DNA from: VRUE01 sp963812335
GTDB taxonomy: Bacteria > Actinomycetota > Thermoleophilia > Solirubrobacterales > 70-9
DNA: 64,000 nt
Direction of reading: 5' to 3'
Assembly (NCBI GenBank): GCA_963812335.1
Contig: CAWEUU010000001.1
Location: 62,001-126,000 of the forward strand
Position 1 is the first letter of the stretch; the number at the start of each line of letters is the position of its first letter. Position numbers and translations under genes: made by a program. Below the pieces are notes generated by a model. The model saw nothing but the letters and a program-made list of their open reading frames with translations, searched no databases and was not told where the DNA came from. This document shows positions 1-7,700 of this stretch, piece by piece.

Positions 1-23
1 GACTCCCTTCACACCGGTCCCCT

Positions 24-170
24 GTCTCATAACGTCAGGCCGGAAATGACGGCCCCAGATCGCCGCCATACCGCGTCCTCAGTCGCCCGAATAGCGCTGC
101 TATTCGGGCTCCCTGCGTCCTTGTCTGGCGGCGCCTGGACCTCGTCATTTCTCGACCAACGTTACGAGAC
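24..170. repeat. 147-bp near-palindromic element, CGAATAGC-core family, copy A
   Basis: The ends pair as GTCTCATAACGT (24-35) with ACGTTACGAGAC (159-170). Moving inward, GAAATGACG pairs with CGTCATTTC, GCCGCCA with TGGCGGC, and the centre GCCCGAATAGC with GCTATTCGGGC (85-109). Between the centre and the arms lie GCGTCCTCAGTCG on the left and CTCCCTGCGTCCTTG on the right, both of which recur at 28.7 kb in opposite orientation. The element ends 7 bp from the stop codon of the gene at 177-689, so it could also end that transcript. No coding capacity is visible. It looks like a MITE or large REP-like element; no transposase lies nearby. Confidence 0.75.
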
Positions 171-176
171 ATTGGA

Positions 177-689
177 CTAGCCTTGCATCTGCGGCGGCCC
201 GCCTGGCGGCGGCATCTTGCCGTGCTTGGGCGGCACCGCGACGGTCTTCGCCGCCTCGCCCTTCGGCCCGGCGACGATGACGTTCTGCCCCTGCTTCAGC
301 GAGCTGACCGCCCTGCCCCTGCTGCGGGGACCGGCGAGCAGCTTGGTATCGCCGTCGATCTCGCGCGTCACCTCGCTGCCGTCGTTCTCCTCGATCGTAA
401 TCGAGCTGTCGCCGGCGCTGACGACCTTGCCGGCGTCGAGGCGGATCGTCTCGGACTCGCCGTCGCGCTGCACGTTGAGCTCGCCGTTGGTCAGGTCCTT
501 GCCGACTTTGCCCAGCGGGCCGCCCGGGGGCGGCGGCAGCATCCGTTTGCCGCTCTGCTGCTTTCCGTTCTGGCTCTTGCCGCCGTTGCCGCCGCCGTTC
601 TGGGCGAAGGCGACACCGGCCACCACGAGCGCCGCGATCAGGCCCGTCGTGGCGACGGTCCGTGCGCGGTTCTGCAGTGACTTGAACAT
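177..689 (-). CDS. secreted DUF5666-like protein
   Basis: A 170-residue protein with an N-terminal signal peptide (basic MFKSLQNRAR, hydrophobic stretch to about residue 27, AFAQ cleavage region), then a Gly/Asn/Lys-rich linker and a Pro-rich stretch. The middle (about 65-140) reads as alternating short beta strands with VVSAGDSSITIEENDGSEV and LKQGQNVIVAG, the pattern of DUF5666-type repeats of unknown function. The tail is Pro/Gly/Met/Lys-rich. The ATG at 689 was chosen because GGAGG stands 6 bp upstream; an in-frame extension to 899 would bury the signal peptide. It probably acts outside the membrane; substrate unknown. A pair of TGTAAG direct repeats lies about 75 bp upstream. Confidence 0.75.
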   Translation of the reverse strand: MFKSLQNRARTVATTGLIAALVVAGVAFAQNGGGNGGKSQNGKQQSGKRMLPPPPGGPLGKVGKDLTNGELNVQRDGESETIRLDAGKVVSAGDSSITIEENDGSEVTREIDGDTKLLAGPRSRGRAVSSLKQGQNVIVAGPKGEAAKTVAVPPKHGKMPPPGGPPQMQG

Positions 690-762
690 CTTGGAACCTC
701 CTGTCGAGTGATTGGGACAGGTCGCATCCTCGATGTCGCACGTACGGCGGCGGTCAGGCCTG

Positions 763-779
763 TGTAAGAGACATGTAAG
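763..779 (-). promoter_or_regulatory. TGTAAG direct repeats, 11-bp period
   Basis: TGTAAG occurs at 763-768 and again at 774-779, exactly one helical turn apart, about 75-90 bp upstream of the secreted protein gene at 177-689 (on its strand, CTTACA-N5-CTTACA). Such spaced hexamer repeats are typical of OmpR/PhoB-type response-regulator sites. This is a pattern match only; no regulator gene is in the window. Confidence 0.3.
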
Positions 780-787
780 GCGGTCGG

Positions 788-905
788 GGTGGGTTGGGGG
801 TGTCCTCCCCCGCGCTGCCTTTTTCGCCTCGCGCCATGAATCTCTCGCTGAGTGGTTAGTGCGAAAAAGAGACCGCCGCGCGCGGGACGACACCCCCAAC
901 CCACC
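788..905. repeat. G-rich-arm palindrome with CTTTTTCGC inner pair
   Basis: Perfect 17-bp arms at 788-804 and 889-905 (left arm begins GGTGGGTTGGGGG). Inside, CTTTTTCGC (819-827) pairs with GCGAAAAAG (861-869). The same two-tier plan, with the inner motif nearly unchanged but different outer arms, recurs at 12267-12386. It starts 14 bp past the stop of the minus-strand flavoprotein gene at 920, so it may act as a terminator, although the roughly 84-bp loop is far larger than a normal intrinsic terminator and no U-tract follows. Confidence 0.7.
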
Positions 906-919
906 TTCACCGGCCCCTT

Positions 920-2572
920 TTAAGGGTCGATCAGGACGCCTGGGTTGAGGATCGCCGCCGGGTCCAGCTCCTCCTTAGCTGCCTTTAACGCGGCGGCGAA
1001 GGGGGCTGGGCGCTGGCGGTCGTACCAGGGGCGATGATCGCGGCCGACGGCGTGGTGGTGGGTGATCGTGCCGCCGCCCTCGATCACCGCCTCGGCCGCG
1101 GCGGCCTTGATCTCGTCCCACTGCTCGACCTCGCCGCCGCGCACCGCCGGCGCCATGATCGTGAAGTAGGGCGCCGGGCCGTCCGGGTAGACGTGGGTGA
1201 AGCGGCAGCTGACCCGCGGCGCCCCGTGCCCATCGGCGGGTGCGTCGCAGACCTCGGCGACCTTTGCCCGCACCGCGTCGATCGCGGTCGCGTGGAAGTC
1301 CTCGAAGCGGTCCCAGGTGATCGCCGTCTCGAAGGTCTCCGAGAGCACCCCGCAGGCGACGAACGTGTCGCGCAGGTAGGGGGCGAGCAGGAATGCCGAG
1401 CGCCAGGCCCCCACCGAGCCCTCGCCGCGATCGCCGGCGGGCCGATCGGAGGGCCCTGAGCTCGCCTCTCGGCCCGTCGGCCCCTGCAAGCTGGTAGCGC
1501 CTGGCGCGCCGCCGTGCTCGCGGGCGATCGCGAGAGCCAGGTTCATCGGGGCGTCGACCGGGTGATGAGCGGACTCGAAGCCGAGCACGAGCAGGCACTT
1601 CTCGCCCGAGCCGGCGCCGGTCATTCCGGCCTCGGTCGCGTCGAGCAGGCGGCAGTTGCTCGGGTACAAACCGGACTGCGAGAGCTCGCGCACCGCGCCG
1701 GCCGCAGCGAGAAAGTCATCGAACTCGACCCCGCAGGAGGCCTTGAACTCGGGACGCGGGCGCACCCGCATCCAGGCCTCGCCGATCACGCCGAGGATCC
1801 CCTCCGAGCCGATCAGCGCCCGGTCGGGCGAGGGCCCGGCCCCCGAGCCCGGCAGCCGCCGGCTCTCCCAGAGCCCGCGCGGTGTGATCGCCCGCACCGA
1901 CTCGACCAGGTCGTCGACGTGGGTGTAGAGGGTCGCGAAGTGGCCGCCGGCCCGGGTGGCGATCCAGCCACCCAGGGTCGAGTACTCAAACGACTGCGGG
2001 AAGTGGCGCAGGGTCAGCCCGTGCTCGCGCAGCTGCTCCTCGAGCACCGGCCCGGTCACCCCGGCCTGGATCCGCGCCGCCATCGACTCCGGGTCGACTT
2101 CCAGCACCCGGTTCAGCCGCCGCAGGTCGAGCGAGACGAACGGCCTGTCGCCCAACCGCCCCTCGACCCCGCCGACCACCGAGGTCCCTCCCCCGAACGG
2201 CACCACGGCCGCCCCCTCGGCCTCAGACCAGGAGAGCACCGCCTCAATCTCCGACTCGTCCCTTGGCTGCGCCACCAGGTCGGGCGGGTTCTCGAACTCC
2301 CCCCGAAACCCCCGCACAACATCCCGATACGCCTTCCCCAGCGCCCGACTCACTCGGTCGTACTTCTCATCCGTGAACAGATCCCCAAACCCACTCGGCG
2401 CCTTCAACCGAGGCTTGCGCACCTCAACGGCATCGAGCGCAACGGCCTCCTCCGGCTCCCCACCGAACCCAAACCGCTCCCGAATCCCGGCCGCCGCCTC
2501 TCCAAGCTCCTTCCCAGAGGGCGCCTGATCCTCATACCCCCACCCCCAATGCTTCAGCCGTCTCTCACTCAT
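920..2572 (-). CDS. alkylglycerone-phosphate synthase-like FAD flavoprotein
   Basis: 550 residues. It has an FAD-binding type-4 domain (PFGGGTSVVGG near residue 130; LRHFPQSFEYSTLGGWIATR following), the AGPS-like WDRF segment after SETFETAI, and a C-terminal HHHAVGRD His motif followed by a conserved Tyr. In AGPS this triple-His region forms the active site that exchanges the acyl chain of acyl-DHAP for a fatty alcohol, making an ether bond. The N-terminal KHWGWGYEDQ is also typical of the AGPS branch. The ATG at 2572 starts the conserved region; an upstream in-frame ATG at 2644 only reads through the palindrome. A Gly/Ser-rich insert (around 1430-1500) carries a weak inverted repeat. The gene lies downstream of the acyl-CoA reductase gene on the same strand, which could supply fatty alcohol. 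It could alternatively be another FAD-linked oxidase. Confidence 0.8.
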   Translation of the reverse strand: MSERRLKHWGWGYEDQAPSGKELGEAAAGIRERFGFGGEPEEAVALDAVEVRKPRLKAPSGFGDLFTDEKYDRVSRALGKAYRDVVRGFRGEFENPPDLVAQPRDESEIEAVLSWSEAEGAAVVPFGGGTSVVGGVEGRLGDRPFVSLDLRRLNRVLEVDPESMAARIQAGVTGPVLEEQLREHGLTLRHFPQSFEYSTLGGWIATRAGGHFATLYTHVDDLVESVRAITPRGLWESRRLPGSGAGPSPDRALIGSEGILGVIGEAWMRVRPRPEFKASCGVEFDDFLAAAGAVRELSQSGLYPSNCRLLDATEAGMTGAGSGEKCLLVLGFESAHHPVDAPMNLALAIAREHGGAPGATSLQGPTGREASSGPSDRPAGDRGEGSVGAWRSAFLLAPYLRDTFVACGVLSETFETAITWDRFEDFHATAIDAVRAKVAEVCDAPADGHGAPRVSCRFTHVYPDGPAPYFTIMAPAVRGGEVEQWDEIKAAAAEAVIEGGGTITHHHAVGRDHRPWYDRQRPAPFAAALKAAKEELDPAAILNPGVLIDP

Positions 2573-2587
2573 GCAAAGCGCTCCGAC

Positions 2588-2695
2588 GTAGGGGGACGGG
2601 TGCCCCTGCCAGGAGGCTCGAGGACCCGCCTCCCAAAATGCCACCGACGATCCAGCTGCGCGACGGCCTCATGGCAGGGGCACCCGTCCCCCTAC
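2588..2695. repeat. 24-bp perfect inverted repeat overlapping a stop codon
   Basis: Arms at 2588-2611 and 2672-2695 are perfect reverse complements (left arm begins GTAGGGGGACGGG) around a 60-nt spacer. The right arm contains the stop codon (2692-2694) of the acyl-CoA reductase gene, and the left arm ends 16 bp from the start codon of the downstream flavoprotein gene. It shares the G-rich 5' arm of the other palindromes here but lacks the TTTTTCGC inner motif. It may end the reductase transcript or form a hairpin between the two genes. Confidence 0.7.
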
Positions 2696-4683
2696 CAGTG
2701 CACGCCTTTCATCAGGTGCGCGAACGCAACAGCCTCCGTGGTGGGCGGCCGATCGGGCGCCTCGTCCTTGGTCCCCTTCGCCGCCTGCGACTCCGGAAAC
2801 AGCTTGTAGGCGGTGTTGAGGATTTTGTCGCTGACCGTGGGCGCGACCGCGTAGAGCAGCTCGCCGAAGGTGCCGAGCCGGGTCGCGACCTTCTTCGGCC
2901 TGCCGACCATCGCGCCGGCGATCATCTCCGCCGCCTCCTCGGGCGTGATCGCCGGGAACATGTCGTACATCCGCGTCGGCGCGATCATCGGCGTGCGCAC
3001 CAGCGGCATGTAGATCGTCGTGATGTCGACCCCGTCGTCGACCACCTCGGAGGCGATCACCCGGCTGAAGGCGTCGAGCGCCGCCTTCGAGGCGACGTAG
3101 GCCGAGAAGCGCGGCGGGTTGGTCTGCGACCCGATCGAGCTGATGTTGACGATGTGGCCCGACTTGTGCGCCTGCATCGAGGGCAGCAGGGCGAGGATCA
3201 GCCGCACCGCGCCGAAGTAGTTGACCTGGATCGTGCGCTCGTAGTCGTGGAAGCGATCGTAGGAGAGCTTGACCGAGCGGCGGATCGAGCGGCCGGCGTT
3301 GTTGACGAGGACGTCGACCCGCCCGTGGTAGGCGAGCACCTCGTCGGCCATGCGCTCGATGTCCTCGGTGTCGGACATGTCGCAGCGGTGAATGTGGGCG
3401 ACCCCGCCGGCTGCCTCGATCTCGCGCTTGGTCTCCTCGAGCTTGTCGACCGAGCGGGCGACGAGCAGCACGGTCGCGCCGGCGTCGGCGACCTTGACCG
3501 CGGCCGCCTTGCCGATCCCCGACGAGGCGCCGGTGATCAGCACGACCTTGCCCCGCACGGCGGCGGAGAGCGTGCGGTCCTTGAACAGGCCCGGGTCGAG
3601 GTTGCGCTCCCAGTAGTCCCAGACGCGATCGGCGTAGCTCTCCAGCGGCGGCACCTCGATCCCCGAGCCGGCCAGCGCAGCTTCTGCCTGGGTCGAGTCG
3701 AAGTGGGTCGGGTAGTTGACGTAGTTGAGCACCCCGGCAGGGATCCCGACCTCGCCCAGCGCCCGTTTCACGACCCGGCGCGCCGGCGGCAGGAATCGCA
3801 GCCCGGTGCGGGCCAGGTTGGCCACCGGCTCGGTCAGGCCGGAGTCGAGCTGCAGCGCCGCCTGCGGCGCGTCGGCGACGTGGGCGAAGATGTTGAGCAC
3901 CTCGCCCGCGGTCTTCGCCCGCGGATCGGTGAGGTGGAAGGCGCGACCGTCGAGGTCGGGCTCGTGGGCGATGTGGTCGATCGCCGCGGCGACGTAGTCG
4001 ACCGGGACGATGTTGATCTCTCCCCCTTCGACCCCGACCGTCGGCAGCCAGGAGGGCAGCACCCGCCGCGCCTGCTGCAGCAGCTTGAACATGTAATAGG
4101 GCCCGTCGACCTTGTCGATCGCGCCGGTGCGCGAGTCGCCGACGACGATCCCCGGCCGGTAGACGCGCCAGGGACGGCTGCTCGTCTCGCGCACGACGCG
4201 CTCGGACTCGTGCTTGGTGCGGAAGTAGGGATGGGTGTCGAGGTCCTCCGCCTCGTCGAACATGTCCTCGGTCCAGGTGCCCTTGTAGAGGCCGGCGGCG
4301 GCGATCGAGCTGACCTGATGGAAGCAGCCGGCCTCGATCGCGCCGGCCAGTTCGACCGCGTGCCGGGTGCCCTCGACGTTTGCGACCTCCTGCGCCTCGG
4401 CGCCGGCGGCCATGTCGTAGATCGCCGCCAGGTGGAAGAAGTGGTCGACCTCGCCGCGCAGCGTCACCAGGTCCTCCTCGGAGACGCCGAGCGAGGGCTG
4501 CGAGAGGTCGCCGGAGATCGGCACGACCCGCGCCCCGTCGGCTCCCCAGGCCGTTCTCAGCTCCTCGAGACGACCGCGTGAGCCAGCCCGGACGAGGGCA
4601 TAGATCGTGCCCTCGCGCTGCAGCAGGCGGTCGACGAGATTGCGGCCGATGAACCCGGTGGCGCCCGTGACGAAGTAGTTCAT
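2692..4683 (-). CDS. two-domain fatty acyl-CoA reductase (alcohol-forming type)
   Basis: 663 residues made of two Rossmann dehydrogenases in tandem. The N-terminal extended-SDR (NAD-binding type 4) domain has TGATGFIGRNL, HVSSIAAAG-like QVSSIAAAGLYKG and YFRTK. The C-terminal classical SDR domain (from about 375) has TGASSGIGKAA, NNAGRSIRRS, NISSIGS and YVASK. From memory of family sequences the arrangement and motifs match Marinobacter Maqu_2507-type enzymes (about 660 residues) across the whole length, including the FAHLMKGVHW-like tail; those reduce long-chain acyl-CoA to aldehyde and then alcohol with NADPH. The ATG at 4683 is preferred over one 15 bp upstream because GAAAGAG precedes it. 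It diverges from kgd with only 26 bp between start codons. Cytosolic or membrane-peripheral role is inferred. Confidence 0.87.
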   Translation of the reverse strand: MNYFVTGATGFIGRNLVDRLLQREGTIYALVRAGSRGRLEELRTAWGADGARVVPISGDLSQPSLGVSEEDLVTLRGEVDHFFHLAAIYDMAAGAEAQEVANVEGTRHAVELAGAIEAGCFHQVSSIAAAGLYKGTWTEDMFDEAEDLDTHPYFRTKHESERVVRETSSRPWRVYRPGIVVGDSRTGAIDKVDGPYYMFKLLQQARRVLPSWLPTVGVEGGEINIVPVDYVAAAIDHIAHEPDLDGRAFHLTDPRAKTAGEVLNIFAHVADAPQAALQLDSGLTEPVANLARTGLRFLPPARRVVKRALGEVGIPAGVLNYVNYPTHFDSTQAEAALAGSGIEVPPLESYADRVWDYWERNLDPGLFKDRTLSAAVRGKVVLITGASSGIGKAAAVKVADAGATVLLVARSVDKLEETKREIEAAGGVAHIHRCDMSDTEDIERMADEVLAYHGRVDVLVNNAGRSIRRSVKLSYDRFHDYERTIQVNYFGAVRLILALLPSMQAHKSGHIVNISSIGSQTNPPRFSAYVASKAALDAFSRVIASEVVDDGVDITTIYMPLVRTPMIAPTRMYDMFPAITPEEAAEMIAGAMVGRPKKVATRLGTFGELLYAVAPTVSDKILNTAYKLFPESQAAKGTKDEAPDRPPTTEAVAFAHLMKGVHW

Positions 4684-4709
4684 CGCTCTTTCATACACTC
4701 ATTCGACAG

Positions 4710-7700
4710 ATGGCGCAAACGGCGACCGTGCAGATCCAGATGCCCGAGATGGGTGAGTCGGTCACCGAGGGCATCGTTCTCGAGTGGCATGTGGCCGTGG
4801 GCGACTTCGTCAAGGAGGGCGACACGGTCGTCGAGGTCTCGACCGACAAGGTCGACGCCGAGGTGCCGGCGCCGGCCGACGGCGTGATCACGAAGCTGAT
4901 CGCGGAAGTCGACGCCGAGGTGCCTGTGGGGGCGCCGTTGGCGGAGATGGAGCCGGGGGACGACGAGGGTGGTGGTGGTGATGGGACGGCCGAAGGTTCG
5001 AATGCTTCAGCCACGGGTCCTGTCGGAGGGGGAGGGGGTGTTAGCGGCCTCACCCGGCCGAACACCCCCTCCCCCTCCGCCACCCGTGGAAGTAGCGATG
5101 GGAATGGCTCGGCTGATGTCCGGGCCACGCCGGTTGCCCGTCGGATCGCCGAGGACAACGGCGTCGATTTGGGGGCCGTAGCCGGCAAGGGTCCGGGGGG
5201 CAAGGTCACCAAGGACGATGTGCTTGCTGCTGCCGACGGGGGGAATGGGGCGAGCGCGGCGGCAAAGGTCGGGGAGGCGAAGGCTCTGCGGGGGCCGGCG
5301 GCGATGCTGGCTCAGGCCATGGACGAGAGCCGTGAGGTGCCTACGGCCACTTCGTTCCGGACCGTGGCGGTCGACACCCTGGACGCGAAGCGCAAGGCGC
5401 TCAACGCGCAGCTCAACGAGCGCGGGCTGAAGGTCTCCTTCACCCACCTGATCGCCTGGGCGATCGTGCAGGCGGCGAGGGAGTGGCCGGTGATGGCACG
5501 CAGCTTCGAGCAGCGCGACGGCAAGCCGTTCGCGATCGAGAACGGCCCGGTCAATCTCGGTATCGCGGTCGACATCGAGCGCAAGGACGGCTCGCACAGC
5601 CTGATGGTGCCGGCGATCAGGGGCGCCGATGGGCTCGATTTCGCCGCCTTCCACTCCTACTACGAGGAACTGATCACGAAGACGCGCGAGAGCAAGCTCA
5701 CCGCCGACGACTTCCAGGGAACCAACATCTCGCTGACCAACCCGGGCGGGATCGGCACCGTCGCCTCGGTCCCCCGCCTGCTCAAAGGCCAGAGCGCCAT
5801 CGTCGCCGCAGGCGCGATCGCCTACCCGCCCGAGTGGGCGCACGCTTCGCCCGACCGCCTGCGACAGCTCGGCGTCTCGAAGACGATGACGCTGACCTCG
5901 ACCTACGACCACCGCGTGATCCAGGGCGCCGAGTCGGGCGCCTTCCTGCGCCGCATCGAACAGCTGCTCGAAGGCGAGGACGGCTTCTACGAGACGGTAG
6001 CCGCCGACCTCGGCATCGACGCGGCGCCGCTCGCCGCTGTCCATCCCGCCTCGGCCTCGGCGCCGCCGCTCGGCGCCGCCCCGGCCCCGGCCACGCCCGG
6101 CGCCCCCGACGAAGAGCTGCTCGGCGCCGTGCAGGCCGCGACCTCGCTGCTCAAGGGCTACCGCACGCACGGCCACCTCGCCGCCCGCCTCGACCCGCTC
6201 GGCTCCGAGCCCAAGGGCGACCCGGCGATCCAGCCCGAGAGCCTCAACCTGACGCCGGAGCTGATGTCCCGCGTGCCGGCCTCGATCCTGCGCATCGGCG
6301 TGCCCGGCGAGACGCTGCTCGACGTGCTGCCGCGCATGCGCGAGGCCTACTGCGGCCCGATCGCCTACCAGTTCGAGCACCTCTCCTCGCACCAGCAGCG
6401 CACCTGGCTGCGCGAGATGGTCGAGACCGGCGCCCACCGCCAACCGCTCGCCGCCGACGAGAAGCGCCGCCTGCTCGACCGCCTGATCGATGTCTTCGAG
6501 TTCGAGCGCTTCGTCGAGAAGGCCTACCTCGGGCAAAAGATCTTCTCGATCGAGGGCCTCGACGCGATCGTGCCGATGCTCGACGAGCTGGTCACCCTGG
6601 CCGGCCGCTCGGGGGCCGAGGAGGTCGTCTTCGGCATGGCCCACCGCGGTCGGCTCAGCGTCCTCGCCCACAACCTCGGCCGCTCGGTCGAGTCGATCCT
6701 GGCCGAGTTCGAGGGCGCCAAGCAGATCGAGATGGTCAAGGCGGTGGCGGCGATCCCGCACGGCGGCACCGGCGACGTCAAGTACCACTACGGCCACCAG
6801 GGAACCTACGAGACCCACGACGGCGAGAAGATCGACGTGCGCCTCTACCCCAACCCGAGCCACCTCGAGTTCGTCGACCCGGTGGTCGAGGGCGCGACCC
6901 GCTTCCTGCAGTCCGAGCTCGACGGCGCAACGCTCGCGCACGAACCAAAGCGGGCGGTGCCGGTGCTGCTGCACGGCGACGCCGCCTTCCCCGGCCAGGG
7001 CGTGGTCGCCGAGACACTCAACCTGCAGTCGCTGCGCGGCTACAGCACCGGCGGCACGGTCCACATCATTCAGGACAACCAGGTGGGTTTCACCACCGAC
7101 CCCGAGGACGCCCGCTCGACTCCCTACGCGGCCGACATGGCGAAGGGATTCAACGTGCCGATCGTCCACGTCAACGCCGACGACGTCGAGGCCTGTACAG
7201 CGGCGGTGCGGCTGGCGATGGCCTACCGCGAGCGCTGGCAGCGCGACATCGTGATCGACGTGATCGGCTACCGCCGCTACGGCCACAACGAGACCGACGA
7301 GCCCGCCTACACCCAGCCGGCGATCGCGGCCAAGATCAAGGCCCACCCGCCGGTCTCGGAGATCTACGCCGAGCAGCTGATCGATGGGGAGGAAATCTCC
7401 CGCGAGGAGGTCGAGGCGGCGCGCAGCGAGCGCCATGACGAGATGACCGGGGCGCTCAAGGACCTGCGCAAGAAGATGGAGCTGGGCGAGTACGAAGACC
7501 CGACCGTGACCACCTCGAGCACCGGCGAACTCGACCGCAGCGCCAGCCCGCCGGTCGAAACGGCGGTCGAGAAGGAGCGGCTCGACGAGCTCAACGAGGC
7601 GCTGCTCGAGGTTCCGGAGAGCTTCACGATCCACCGCAAGCTGCGCAAACCGCTGGGCAACCGCAGCGAGGCGCTGAACGGGGAGAAGATCGACTTCGGC

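Noticed and set aside
788..905. Terminal inverted repeats of an insertion sequence
   Set aside because: Only about 84 bp lie between the arms, with no transposase fragment and no target-site duplication that I could identify.
1395..1510. Palindrome inside the AGPS-like gene
   Set aside because: Only about 10 bp pair well (GGCGGGCCGA with TCGGCCCGTC). Too weak to count with the clear in-gene elements.
2638..4581. 647-codon open frame opposite the acyl-CoA reductase
   Set aside because: Composition is a mirror of the real gene, and the minus strand has complete SDR motifs. The same argument removes the other long antisense frames, for example 15790-17973 and 17823-20132.
4987..5005. GGTTCGAAT, which looks like a tRNA T-loop
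   Set aside because: It lies within the kgd coding sequence with no acceptor or anticodon stems around it. No tRNA gene was found anywhere in the window.
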